This document shows, in pieces, positions 13,299 through 21,438 of a stretch of DNA of 64,000 bases. The notes below the pieces were generated by a model. That model saw only the letters and a program-made list of their open reading frames with translations, was not told the origin of the DNA and ran no database searches. Numbering within the stretch: the first letter of the stretch is position 1; each line of letters opens with the position of its first letter. Position numbers and translations under genes: made by a program. Origin of the DNA: Rhodococcus ruber (lineage in GTDB: Bacteria > Actinomycetota > Actinomycetes > Mycobacteriales > Mycobacteriaceae); contig NZ_JAPWIJ010000013.1 in the NCBI RefSeq assembly GCF_027270735.1, forward strand, positions 1 to 64,000, written 5' to 3'.

Positions 13299-15506
13299 AT
13301 GGGTGCAGTACCGACCGTGTCGCTGGAGGCGTTGACCGCTGCCGCACAGGCAGAGAATCGACTTGCGTCTCGTAAGATTTCCGCCTGCTACGACGTCCAT
13401 CGGAGCTGGATCACCCACGACACCAAGTACAAGCACTACAGCCGGTACGGGCGCACCGAGATGGCAGTGGCGTTGGGATGTTCGGCGACGGTCGCCGAGG
13501 CGTATGTCTCCGTGGGCGTCGCCTTGCATACCCGACTTCCACTGCTGCGGGCAGCATTCGAGTCCGGGGAGATCGACCTCCCCCGAGTCCGGACGGTGTG
13601 CCGGATCCTCGACAACCTTTCCGACCAGATCGTGAACCTGGTCGAGAACGAGATCGTCGAAGCAGCCCGCAGGTCGTCACCGGGCCCCCTGGAGAAGGAG
13701 ATCTGGGACATCCTGCTGCGGGTCGCCCCGGAGGAAGCAGCAGCACTGCGGGAGTTCGCGAAACGATTCCGCACTGTCACCTACAGCCCCGCCGGGGAAC
13801 TGGCCCGCATCCGAGCGGAATTGACTGCCCCCGAGGCCGCGGCGGCATGGCAGCTCCTCGAGGAGATGGCCGACACCCTCTGCCCGAAAGACCCTCGCGG
13901 TAAGCAGGATCGTTTGTGTGATGCGTTCATGGCCCGCATGCACGGTGAACCCCACCTGGCATGTCTGTGCCACCGTGATGACTGCCCGAAAAAAGATGCG
14001 GCATTGCCGGATCGTCGGGTGCCGTTGACGATGGTCACCGTCGATATCGCCACCCTCATCGGGTTGCTGGCGAACCCGGCGTATCTGGCCGGGCACGGAT
14101 CGATCGACCCCGACCTCGCGCGTGAGTTGGCACGCAACAGTCAGTGGCAGATCCTGCTCACCGACGCAGTCACCCTCGCCGAGAAGTTGGGCCTGGCCGT
14201 GCAGAACCCGGAAACCGGGGAATGGGAGCGACGCTCGGACAGCGAGAAGGCAGGGGCTGCAACGAGACCCGAAGCGAGGGCTGGGACGGACACCGACGCG
14301 GCCGCTGATTCCGATACTGATAGTGAGGCCGGGTCGGCCACGAATTCGGGTAGGGCTGATTCCTCGACCGAACCGACTTCGGCCAGTGCACCTGCACCGG
14401 TACCGGGGAACACCTCGGCACCGGCACCAGAGCCACTGGTAGATGAGACCGGCGAGACCGGCGACGCCGAGGCGAACGACGAGTCCGGCGAGTCCACACC
14501 GATACCTGCAGCCGACCCGTCGGCAACTCCCGACCCAGGTGCCGCCGATCCCGTCCGTAAGCACGCAGCAACAGGCGCTCCGGCAGCTGCGCCTTCTGAA
14601 CCCGCGCCAGCTTCACCATCACCTGCGGACCAGGCCTCGCGAGCGACTGACCCTGCACGGGCCACTTCTCAATCACACACGTACACAACACCATCCGGCT
14701 CGGCAACATCCGGTCCGACGTCAGCCGAAAGCCCAGCGCCAGGAACAGCCCCCACTGCCGCTACCGCCAGCAACGACCAACGCCGCCGTCGCCTGGGATC
14801 ACTGACCTCCGCCGCGGCCTTGTTCTGCACCCACACACCAGTAGGCAAAGGACTACGGCACAGCTCTGCCCTCGACCTGTCCGGCTTGACTCTCCGAGGT
14901 GGCACGCTTGTTGGCCGTGAACTCGAAGTCCTCACAAGTCTTGCCTCACGGGGCATCTACCTCGGGAACGCCTCCCTCGCCGCAGCTCTCGAAGCCGCGA
15001 TCGCCGCCGACCCCACCCTCGGAAAATCCGTCGCACGCGACCCACTGACCGACCGCGCCCTGATCTACCGACCCGACACCCTCACCACCGCCGCCGTACG
15101 CCTCCGCGACCGACACTGCCGCTTCCCCGACTGCCACCGCCCCGCCGCACACTGCCAACTCGACCACTTCATCGCGTTCGATCACGCCAACCCCCTCGGC
15201 GGCGGCTGGACGACGGTCAACAACCTCCAATGCCTCTGCGAGTTCCACCACACCGTCAAAACCGCCGGCTACTGGACAGCCGTCATGCTCCCCGGCGGCG
15301 CGATCCTGTGGACCTCCACCTCCAAGACCACCCGAATCACTCTGCCCGCCAACGGCACAGCCGTCCCCGTCATCGGCAACGACCTGAGGCCACACATCCC
15401 CACCAAACCCAGACGATCCGGCATCATCACCTACCCCCACCCACCCGGCAACCCCGAGCCGGAATCGGACGCGACGTCCGAAGACACCGACGACCCACCC
15501 TTCTAG
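13299..15506 (+). CDS. DUF222/13E12-family HNH endonuclease-domain protein
   Basis: The 735-residue product has an N-terminal DUF222 helical domain (about 1-280). A very long low-complexity linker of about 180 residues rich in Ala, Ser, Thr, Pro, Asp and Glu follows (about 325-505). The C-terminal HNH nuclease domain has a zinc-type frame CRFPDC, the catalytic LDHFIAFDH, then CLCEFHH. The ATG at 13299 follows a GGGGGG run; a GTG two codons earlier is possible. The family (REP13E12 in M. tuberculosis) is multicopy in Mycobacteriales and several members are LexA-regulated there. Here both a LexA box and a PafBC-type promoter precede it. The biological role is unknown. A damaged paralogue lies at 34716. 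Confidence 0.88.
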   Translation: MGAVPTVSLEALTAAAQAENRLASRKISACYDVHRSWITHDTKYKHYSRYGRTEMAVALGCSATVAEAYVSVGVALHTRLPLLRAAFESGEIDLPRVRTVCRILDNLSDQIVNLVENEIVEAARRSSPGPLEKEIWDILLRVAPEEAAALREFAKRFRTVTYSPAGELARIRAELTAPEAAAAWQLLEEMADTLCPKDPRGKQDRLCDAFMARMHGEPHLACLCHRDDCPKKDAALPDRRVPLTMVTVDIATLIGLLANPAYLAGHGSIDPDLARELARNSQWQILLTDAVTLAEKLGLAVQNPETGEWERRSDSEKAGAATRPEARAGTDTDAAADSDTDSEAGSATNSGRADSSTEPTSASAPAPVPGNTSAPAPEPLVDETGETGDAEANDESGESTPIPAADPSATPDPGAADPVRKHAATGAPAAAPSEPAPASPSPADQASRATDPARATSQSHTYTTPSGSATSGPTSAESPAPGTAPTAATASNDQRRRRLGSLTSAAALFCTHTPVGKGLRHSSALDLSGLTLRGGTLVGRELEVLTSLASRGIYLGNASLAAALEAAIAADPTLGKSVARDPLTDRALIYRPDTLTTAAVRLRDRHCRFPDCHRPAAHCQLDHFIAFDHANPLGGGWTTVNNLQCLCEFHHTVKTAGYWTAVMLPGGAILWTSTSKTTRITLPANGTAVPVIGNDLRPHIPTKPRRSGIITYPHPPGNPEPESDATSEDTDDPPF

Positions 15507-15517
15507 GTCTGCGCTCT

Positions 15518-16219
15518 TCAGTCGGCATCCCCCGCGTTCGGTGCAGGCGTTCTCACCAACGTCAGGTGGGAGGTCCGACGCAGCTCGAATCCGATGGACA
15601 GGTAGAGGTCGATGGCGCGCACATTCGCAGCCGATGCATGCAGGAACGGCTCTTCGCCGCGGGCACGGATACCGTGACCGACCGCGCGCACCAGGTCCGT
15701 GGCCAGACCCTGCCCGCGGAATTCCGGGTCGGTGCACACCGCGCTGATTTCCGTCCACCCCGGTGGGTGCATGCGCTCCCCGGCCATCGCGATCAACGCC
15801 CCGTCGCGTCGAACACCGAGGTATGTGCCGAGTTCGATCGTTCGGGGCAGGAACGGCCCGGGCTCGGTGCGGCCGACCAGATCGAGCATCTCCGGGACGT
15901 CTGCTGCCGTGAGCGGGAGGGCATCGGCGAAAGGACGCGTCTCGAGGTGCGTGCCGACGAGTTGCACCAAACCGAAGGTCTCCACATGCGACCACCCCTC
16001 GGGCAATGCGCGTTCCGGTCCGTTCAGCGCCACCACAGTTCGGGGGCCGAACAGGGCCGCGATGTCGTCCCAGTCCTGCGGATCGAGAACGTCAGGGTGC
16101 ACCAGAAACGGAGAAACTTCGGGATCCGCCCGCATGACCCGTCCGCGCCGGACCGCAAAGCACGAGAGTGCGCCGTCGAGGGAATTGCGGACGGGGTCGT
16201 CGAGTGGATGAGCAGACAC
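15518..16219 (-). CDS. GNAT-family N-acetyltransferase
   Basis: The 233-residue product has a C-terminal GNAT domain. It carries the acetyl-CoA-binding motif VCTDPEFRGQGLATDLV followed by FLHASAANVRAIDLYLSIGFELRR. The N-terminal 90 residues are an extension seen in the FR47-like subgroup. It starts at GTG 16219, divergent from map across about 100 bases that hold a palindrome. The acyl acceptor is unknown. Confidence 0.88.
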   Translation of the reverse strand: MSAHPLDDPVRNSLDGALSCFAVRRGRVMRADPEVSPFLVHPDVLDPQDWDDIAALFGPRTVVALNGPERALPEGWSHVETFGLVQLVGTHLETRPFADALPLTAADVPEMLDLVGRTEPGPFLPRTIELGTYLGVRRDGALIAMAGERMHPPGWTEISAVCTDPEFRGQGLATDLVRAVGHGIRARGEEPFLHASAANVRAIDLYLSIGFELRRTSHLTLVRTPAPNAGDAD

Positions 16220-16280
16220 AGCAAATAGAGTCGCACGAACGGTCTACGGTCGACGCACCGTCAAGCCCGACACCAATACT

Positions 16281-16292
16281 TATACCGGTATA
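16281..16292. promoter_or_regulatory. Perfect palindrome in the GNAT/map divergent promoter region
   Basis: TATACCGGTATA, a perfect 12-base palindrome, lies in an AT-rich patch (TTATACCGGTATAGTTATT) 30 bases before the map ATG. It overlaps plausible -10 sequences in both directions, so it may be an operator or part of the promoters. Confidence 0.45.
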
Positions 16293-16321
16293 GTTATTCG
16301 TCAGACGACGAAAGGCATCAC

Positions 16322-17089
16322 ATGATCGAAATTCTCCCACCCAGCAAAATCCCCCTCGCACGCAAATCGGGCGCGTTGGTCGCCGAGATTCTCGAGACCG
16401 TCCGCGAGCGCGCCACCGTCGGCACCAACCTGCTCGAGATCGACGAGTGGACCAAAGAGATCATCCTCGGGGCCGGGGCAACGTCCTGCTACGTCGACTA
16501 CGCGCCGTCCTTCGGCCGCGGTCCGTTCGGCCACTACATTTGCACCTCCGTCAACGATGCTGTGCTGCATGGCCTTCCGCACGACTACGCGTTGACCGAC
16601 GGCGATCTGCTGACTCTCGATCTCGCCGTGGTCCTCGGCGGAGTCGCCGCGGACTCTGCCATCAGCTTCGTCGTCGGCGAGCCCCGAAAAGAAGACACCG
16701 CCATGATCGACGCCACCGAACGGGCTCTGGCTGCGGGGATCGCAGCGGCACGGCCGGGAAACAAGATCGGCGACATCTCGCATGCCATCGGCACCGTCCT
16801 CGGCGAGGCGGGCTACCCGATCAACATGCAGTTCGGCGGCCACGGTATCGGGTCCACCATGCATCAGGACCCACATGTGTCCAATAACGGGCGGCCAGGC
16901 CGCGGCTACGGCCTTCGCCCCGGCCTGATGCTGGCACTCGAGCCCTGGATCATGGAAGACACCGACGAGCTCGTCACCGACGACGACGGATGGACTCTGC
17001 GCAGTACGACGGGATGCCGCACCGCGCACAGCGAGCACACGGTGGTCATCACCGACGACGGAGCCGAGATCATGACCCTGCGGGCCTGA
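16322..17089 (+). CDS. map: Type I methionine aminopeptidase
   Basis: MetAP removes the initiator methionine from new proteins. The 255-residue product carries all five metal ligands (Asp100, Asp111, His174, Glu207, Glu238) and the active-site His83 in VLHGLP. Length fits the short bacterial form without the N-terminal SH3-binding extension. It is not next to ribosomal or adenylate kinase genes, so it is probably an accessory paralogue; the divergent palindrome suggests its own regulation. Its TGA directly abuts the stop of the convergent GNAT gene. Confidence 0.93.
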   Translation: MIEILPPSKIPLARKSGALVAEILETVRERATVGTNLLEIDEWTKEIILGAGATSCYVDYAPSFGRGPFGHYICTSVNDAVLHGLPHDYALTDGDLLTLDLAVVLGGVAADSAISFVVGEPRKEDTAMIDATERALAAGIAAARPGNKIGDISHAIGTVLGEAGYPINMQFGGHGIGSTMHQDPHVSNNGRPGRGYGLRPGLMLALEPWIMEDTDELVTDDDGWTLRSTTGCRTAHSEHTVVITDDGAEIMTLRA

Positions 17090-17617
17090 CTACAGGCGCT
17101 TCTCGAAGGTGTTCGAGAACGGCAGGACCTCGTAGGGAGGAAACACCGGGATTCGGGTGTAACCGCTCTTCTCGTACAGCCGAACTGCGTCGGGCTGCCT
17201 GTCCCCGGTCTGCAATATCAGCCGAGACAGGCCCTGGTCGCGGGCGGCATTCTCCGACGCCTCCAACAGGGCAGCCGATACTCCCGTGCCGCGATGGTCG
17301 GGATGAACGAACATGCGCTTGAGCTCGAGGTCGGGTCCGTTCCACCGCAGCGCTGCGTGTCCGACGGCGCGCTCGACCCCTTCCGAGTCACGGCGATACA
17401 CGACGTACGTCCGATGAACAGTGCTCTCGTCGACGGCGTTCGCCTGGGTCTTCGACATCAGAGCCGCCCGGTCCGCATAGCGGGGACCCACCTCGGCTGC
17501 CATCGCCGCGCGCAGCGCTTCGGCGTCGGGATGATCCCAATCGACGGCACGGGTGAACAGGACAGCGCGGGGTCGGCATACATCGGTCACGCCCGATCGC
17601 AACACTTCGTCGGTCAC
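17090..17617 (-). CDS. GNAT-family N-acetyltransferase
   Basis: The 175-residue product is a single GNAT domain with the acetyl-CoA loop MFVHPDHRGTGVSAALLEA and the closing motif QPDAVRLYEKSGYTRIPVF. Starts at GTG 17617. It ends back to back with map and shares no operon. It resembles, but is not a close copy of, the GNAT at 36991. The substrate is unknown. Confidence 0.88.
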   Translation of the reverse strand: MTDEVLRSGVTDVCRPRAVLFTRAVDWDHPDAEALRAAMAAEVGPRYADRAALMSKTQANAVDESTVHRTYVVYRRDSEGVERAVGHAALRWNGPDLELKRMFVHPDHRGTGVSAALLEASENAARDQGLSRLILQTGDRQPDAVRLYEKSGYTRIPVFPPYEVLPFSNTFEKRL

Positions 17618-17765
17618 CGGTCAACTGTTCCGATCACGATGAGCAGATCCCTGGCGCACGAGCCCGCCCTCGATCACCCTGTGACGGTGAACAAGAACTG
17701 TCGCTGCCCACGCTGACCAACTGCCCGGTATCCGCAGCACACCCTTGTCTCAGGAGCTCCCCGCC

Positions 17766-18245
17766 ATGACCACCGAAGCGACCGTCGTTGTCCACATCTC
17801 CGATTCCGGCACATCATCCCTTCAGGGATTGACCCGACCGCAGTTGCACGCACTTGCCGACGCGCTTCGCAGCGCCGCCAAAAGCTATGCGCCGCATGCA
17901 AAGATCCTCACGCGATTCGATGTACGGGTCAACGATCTGAACGCTCCCCTCGTCATCGACATCCCCGCCCGTGACGTGATCCTCGGCGGCAAGAGCGTGC
18001 GGCTCAGTCACACCGAGTTCGAGATTTTCGCATATCTGGCGCAGCATCCACGCGTCGTCGTTGCGAGATCCGAACTCAACACATCCGACGGCGGACGCAG
18101 CGTCGACGTCCACCTTTCCCGAGTGCGAACCAAACTCGGGCACTTCGGTCGGCTGATCACCACGGTCCGGGGGACGGGATATCGCTTCGACCCGGAACCC
18201 GGCATCCGCGTCATCACCCAACCGACGGTATTGCGAAGCGCTTGA
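17766..18245 (+). CDS. Orphan winged-helix DNA-binding protein (OmpR/PhoB type, no receiver)
   Basis: The 159-residue product has an OmpR/PhoB-type winged helix from about residue 70: VRLSHTEFEIFAYLAQHP, then VDVHLSRVRTKLG and ITTVRGTGYRF. The N-terminal 65 residues (TVVVHISDSGTSSLQGL) are not a receiver domain; no phospho-acceptor pattern is seen and no kinase gene is nearby. The ATG at 17766 has AGGAG nine bases upstream, so the short form is real rather than a truncation of the annotation. It probably regulates transcription independently of phosphorylation; targets are unknown. Confidence 0.85.
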   Translation: MTTEATVVVHISDSGTSSLQGLTRPQLHALADALRSAAKSYAPHAKILTRFDVRVNDLNAPLVIDIPARDVILGGKSVRLSHTEFEIFAYLAQHPRVVVARSELNTSDGGRSVDVHLSRVRTKLGHFGRLITTVRGTGYRFDPEPGIRVITQPTVLRSA

Positions 18246-18248
18246 CCG

Positions 18249-18773
18249 TTATTGCGGCAGAGCAGCAGTTCTGCGGCGACGGTTTCGCCGGACCACCACG
18301 AACACGAGCAGAGCAACGAGAACGACGGCGATGATCGCACCGAGTGCTGTCGCGCCGCGGAAGCCCGGCGCACTGGTGTCGAGGGTGCGTTCACCTGCGT
18401 GGGCCGCGTTGCTGGTACCGAGGACGATCGTGAGCGTCAACAGGTTCGGGATGGCGGTGACCACAGCCAGGATCACGGATCCGATGGCCAATGGCTTGCC
18501 CGCTCGACCCTTCCGGACCGACCAGGCGCTCCAGAAGAACACCAGCGGTGCGAAGGTACAGACGATGCCGAACAACAGGCCCCACAGAATGCCCTTGGTG
18601 AACGTACGGTCGGCCAGTTCTTCGACCCGAAGGCTCCACCAGCGCGGAAGAAACGCCGCCAGGACGAAGTACGCGATCAACAACAGGACGATGCCGGCTC
18701 CGACGAGGATGCCCCGCCTCTTCCAGTTCGCCGAGCTCGTCGACGGTGCGGGCGTGGTCGGATCGGCAGTCAT
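18249..18773 (-). CDS. Four-helix membrane protein of unknown function
   Basis: The 174-residue product has a short polar N-terminus and four predicted helices (about 20-42, 63-85, 95-118, 140-160). It ends in an Arg-rich cytoplasmic tail (VVVRRNRRRRTA). A segment between helices three and four carries AAHAGERTLDTSAPGFRG. It converges on the winged-helix gene with only three bases between the stops. No family is recognised. Confidence 0.7.
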   Translation of the reverse strand: MTADPTTPAPSTSSANWKRRGILVGAGIVLLLIAYFVLAAFLPRWWSLRVEELADRTFTKGILWGLLFGIVCTFAPLVFFWSAWSVRKGRAGKPLAIGSVILAVVTAIPNLLTLTIVLGTSNAAHAGERTLDTSAPGFRGATALGAIIAVVLVALLVFVVVRRNRRRRTAALPQ

Positions 18774-19253
18774 GAGGACATCGTAGATCGTGCAGAGCGG
18801 TACCCCACTCGAGTCGATACCTGATCGTTAGCTGGACTGTCCGCAGAGACGAACAGCGTTGGGCTTCGCTGCTCCACGGGACCGCGCCGGGACCCTCGCG
18901 TGGTTGCACGGGTCGTCCTCATTCAGCTCAGGTCTGGTTCGAGACCGACGTACTGGAGGGAAACGCTCGAAGTGGCTGACACTGATCGGAACCCGAGTGC
19001 GGACGTGGTGGGATTCCTACTACCGCTGATCGTGCCTGCGTGCGGCATGCAGTGACCGACTACATCAGTTTCGACGCCTCCCAGATCACCCGCGGATGCC
19101 GAATTCGACAGCAGCATGTGTGCAGGCGGACTGCGTTCCGAGGCGATCGATGATCGCCGTCAGTCGTGTTCTGAGCCAGGTCATGGACGCGACGCTAGGC
19201 TCGCCGCCCACATAGTGCACCCGTTTCGATCACGCTGATTCGAAGGCCAGGCG
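18774..19253. other. 480-base gap with decayed sequence
   Basis: No intact gene is visible. Both strands have short frames with poor composition. The only recognisable item is a LuxR-like C-terminal remnant at 19086-19220, so the gap looks like decayed coding DNA rather than a regulatory region. Confidence 0.55.
19086..19220 (-). pseudogene. Remnant of a LuxR/NarL-type helix-turn-helix C-terminus
   Basis: A 44-codon minus-strand frame reads VGGEPSVASMTWLRTRLTAI, continues IIDRLGTQSACTHAAVEFG and then stops. This resembles the end of LuxR-type DNA-binding domains (…RTxLxxIxxRLGxxSRTxAVxxAxRxG). The first helix-turn-helix helices appear shortened, and nothing recognisable precedes them. It is best read as a gene fragment, but the match is short. 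Confidence 0.35.
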
Positions 19254-19676
19254 CTACCGATCCTGTTTCGTCGACCTCCAGGAAGATCCGGTCTCCCGCT
19301 CGAAAGCCGGTCGCACCTCAACGGTGTCGTACACGATCGACAGTGTTGTGATGCGACCGTCGTCGTCGAGTTCGGCGACATCGACGACGTCGAACGGGGC
19401 AGCCACCCCGGAGGGTAGCCGCCAGTCGAAATGGAACCAGAAGGTGACGAGCCGTGTTCCTGCCGAGGTACGTCCCTCGGCCACACCCTTCGATGTCAGG
19501 TCGGCGCTTGCGGTATCGGTGAACAATGCCCGATAGAAGTCGAGTGCACGCATAGGACCGTACAACGGCGAATGCACGACGGCACCGGGCGCGAACAGAC
19601 TCACGATCGCATCGCGGTCGGCTCGATGCAGGGCGTCGAGATACTTGTTCACCAGGTCGTCGGTGGCCGAGTTCAT
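19254..19676 (-). CDS. NTF2-like (SnoaL-type) protein
   Basis: The 140-residue product has the small cone fold signature: DDLVNKYLDALHRADRDAIV, SLFAPGAVVHSPLYG and FWFHFDWRLPSG. Such proteins are often hydrolases, isomerases or ligand-binding partners; the substrate is not evident. The ATG at 19676 is chosen over upstream frame extension because it starts the fold. It lies 40 bases downstream of the TetR gene on the same strand and probably forms an operon with it. Confidence 0.8.
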   Translation of the reverse strand: MNSATDDLVNKYLDALHRADRDAIVSLFAPGAVVHSPLYGPMRALDFYRALFTDTASADLTSKGVAEGRTSAGTRLVTFWFHFDWRLPSGVAAPFDVVDVAELDDDGRITTLSIVYDTVEVRPAFERETGSSWRSTKQDR

Positions 19677-19716
19677 GTGCCCCACGCTATCCGATCGCAG
19701 CGAAAGTATCCGTCCG

Positions 19717-20310
19717 TCAACCGATCCCGGCAGGCTCCGTCGTGATATGCAGTCCTGCAACCAACACCCGCGCCATCTTTCGCGGGTCGTAGCGGGGATC
19801 TGTGGCACCGATACACAGGTTGCCGACCGCGCGCATCAGCTCCAGGGCGGTCTGCCCCGGTGCAATCTCCCCCGAGTCCGCAGCGGCGTCGAGCAGTGAC
19901 TCGCACACGGGGATCAGCCGATCCAGGAAGTAGCTGTGCAAGGTTTCGAATCCGGCGCTGTCCGACTGCATTGCCTCGGCCAGACCATGTTTGGTGACCA
20001 GGAAGTCGACGAACCGGTCGATCCAGAGCACCAACGCGGCGTGCGGTGATTCGCGGCCCGCGAGAAGCTCCTGACCCGCGACAGCGCACGCCTCCACCTG
20101 ATGCCGGAAGACGGCAACGACGAGATCACCACGCGTTGGGAAGTGCCGATAGATGGTGCCCACGCCGACGCCGGCCCGACGGGCAATCTCGCGCACCGGT
20201 ACCTCTATCCCCGAGTCGACGAACGCAGTTGCAGCCGCGTCGAGCAACGTCGCTTCGTTCCGCCTCGCATCCGCTCGCTTCCTGGGCTGCTCGGATTCGG
20301 CCTCGGTCAC
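19717..20310 (-). CDS. TetR-family regulator controlling itself and the aldo-keto reductase operon
   Basis: The 197-residue product has an N-terminal helix-turn-helix (PVREIARRAGVGVGTIYRHF) and the C-terminal fold of the TetR_C SbtR-like group. The GTG at 20310 is preferred because GGAGGG lies four bases upstream; an ATG at 20325 lacks a ribosome site. Two inverted repeats occupy the intergenic space to the divergent aldo-keto reductase, so it very likely represses both directions. Confidence 0.9.
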   Translation of the reverse strand: MTEAESEQPRKRADARRNEATLLDAAATAFVDSGIEVPVREIARRAGVGVGTIYRHFPTRGDLVVAVFRHQVEACAVAGQELLAGRESPHAALVLWIDRFVDFLVTKHGLAEAMQSDSAGFETLHSYFLDRLIPVCESLLDAAADSGEIAPGQTALELMRAVGNLCIGATDPRYDPRKMARVLVAGLHITTEPAGIG

Positions 20311-20332
20311 TGTCCCTCCAGGCATCGACAAA

Positions 20333-20374
20333 CGGAACGATGTTCCGTATGTTGGGTTACGGAACGTTGTTCCG
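20333..20374. promoter_or_regulatory. Paired operators between tetR and the aldo-keto reductase
   Basis: CGGAACGATGTTCCG at 20333-20347 and CGGAACGTTGTTCCG at 20360-20374 are perfect six-base inverted repeats with three-base spacers, 27 bases apart. The arms GGAAC/GTTCC differ from LexA boxes, which have four-base spacers and GAAC/GTTC cores. The adjacent TetR protein is the likely ligand. Confidence 0.75.
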
Positions 20375-20417
20375 CTTACTCACACAGTAGCCCCATAACG
20401 GCCAAGAGGAGATCACC

Positions 20418-21437
20418 ATGCAGTACCGCACACTGGGACGAACCGGCGTCCAGGTCAGCACGCTCTCGCTCGGCGCGATGAACTTCGGAGCTATCGGGCG
20501 CACCACGCAGGACGAGGCCACCGCAATCGTCGATGCTGCACTGGAGGGCGGCATCAACCTCATCGACACCGCGGACATGTACAGCCAGGGGCAGTCCGAG
20601 GAGATGGTCGGCAAGGCGATCGCAGGTCGGCGGGAGAACGTCGTGATGGCCACCAAAGTCTTCAACCCGATGGGCGACGAACGCAATCATCAGGGCAGCT
20701 CCCGCCGCTGGATCGTCACCGAACTCGAAAACAGCCTGCGCCGACTCGACACCGATCACGTCGATCTTTACCAGATACACCGCTGGGATCCCACGACGAG
20801 TGACGAGGAAACCCTCTCCGCCCTGACGGATCTGCAGCGAGCCGGGAAGATTCGCTACTTCGGCTCCTCCACCTATCCGGCTTACCGAACCGTGCAGGCG
20901 CAGTGGGCCGCGAAGGAACACCATCTCGCACGGTTCGTCACCGAGCAGCCGCCGTACTCGATCCTGCAGCGCGGCATCGAATCTCATGTCCTTCCCGTCG
21001 CCCAGGAATACGGAATGGGCGTACTCGTGTGGAGCCCCCTGGCCGGCGGCTTCCTCTCCGGTGCCATCCGCGCAGGACAAGCCGCCACCTCGAACCGCGC
21101 AATGATGATGCCCGAGCGCTTCGGAACCGACACTCCCACCGGCCAGGCCAAACTCGACGCTGTGGAGAAACTTGTCGCTGTCGCCGACGATGCCGGGCTG
21201 ACGTTGATCCAACTCGCGCTCGGTTTCGTGACGGCCCATCCAGGAGTCACCAGTGCACTCGTCGGGCCGCGTACTGTAGCCCACCTACACTCGCAACTCG
21301 CTGCTGCGGACACCGTCCTGACCGGCGATGTCCTCGACAGGATCGACGAGATCGTAGCGCCCGGTGTCGATCTCGCTCCCGGCGACAAGTTCGACACCCC
21401 ACCCGCGCTGCTCGACGCATCACTGCGGAGACGCTGA
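20418..21437 (+). CDS. Aldo/keto reductase
   Basis: The 339-residue product is an NADPH-dependent aldo-keto reductase of the YajO/Kvbeta-like group. Family signs are GGINLIDTADMYSQGQSEEM (catalytic Asp and Tyr), DHVDLYQIHRWDP (catalytic His) and the coenzyme segment LGFVTAHPGVTSALVGPR. The ATG at 20418 has GAGGAG upstream. It is divergent from tetR behind the paired operators and followed one base after its TGA by a luciferase-like gene, so the pair forms a regulated operon. Confidence 0.93.
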   Translation: MQYRTLGRTGVQVSTLSLGAMNFGAIGRTTQDEATAIVDAALEGGINLIDTADMYSQGQSEEMVGKAIAGRRENVVMATKVFNPMGDERNHQGSSRRWIVTELENSLRRLDTDHVDLYQIHRWDPTTSDEETLSALTDLQRAGKIRYFGSSTYPAYRTVQAQWAAKEHHLARFVTEQPPYSILQRGIESHVLPVAQEYGMGVLVWSPLAGGFLSGAIRAGQAATSNRAMMMPERFGTDTPTGQAKLDAVEKLVAVADDAGLTLIQLALGFVTAHPGVTSALVGPRTVAHLHSQLAAADTVLTGDVLDRIDEIVAPGVDLAPGDKFDTPPALLDASLRRR

Positions 21438-21438
21438 C

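Noticed and set aside
14946-15995. Minus-strand frame spanning the DUF222 end and the GNAT gene
   Set aside because: It crosses two well-supported genes, one on each strand, and shows no domain.
20333-20374. Twin GGAAC/GTTCC repeats as LexA boxes
   Set aside because: Spacers are three bases instead of four between GAAC and GTTC, arms extend as CGGAAC/GTTCCG, and a TetR gene is adjacent.
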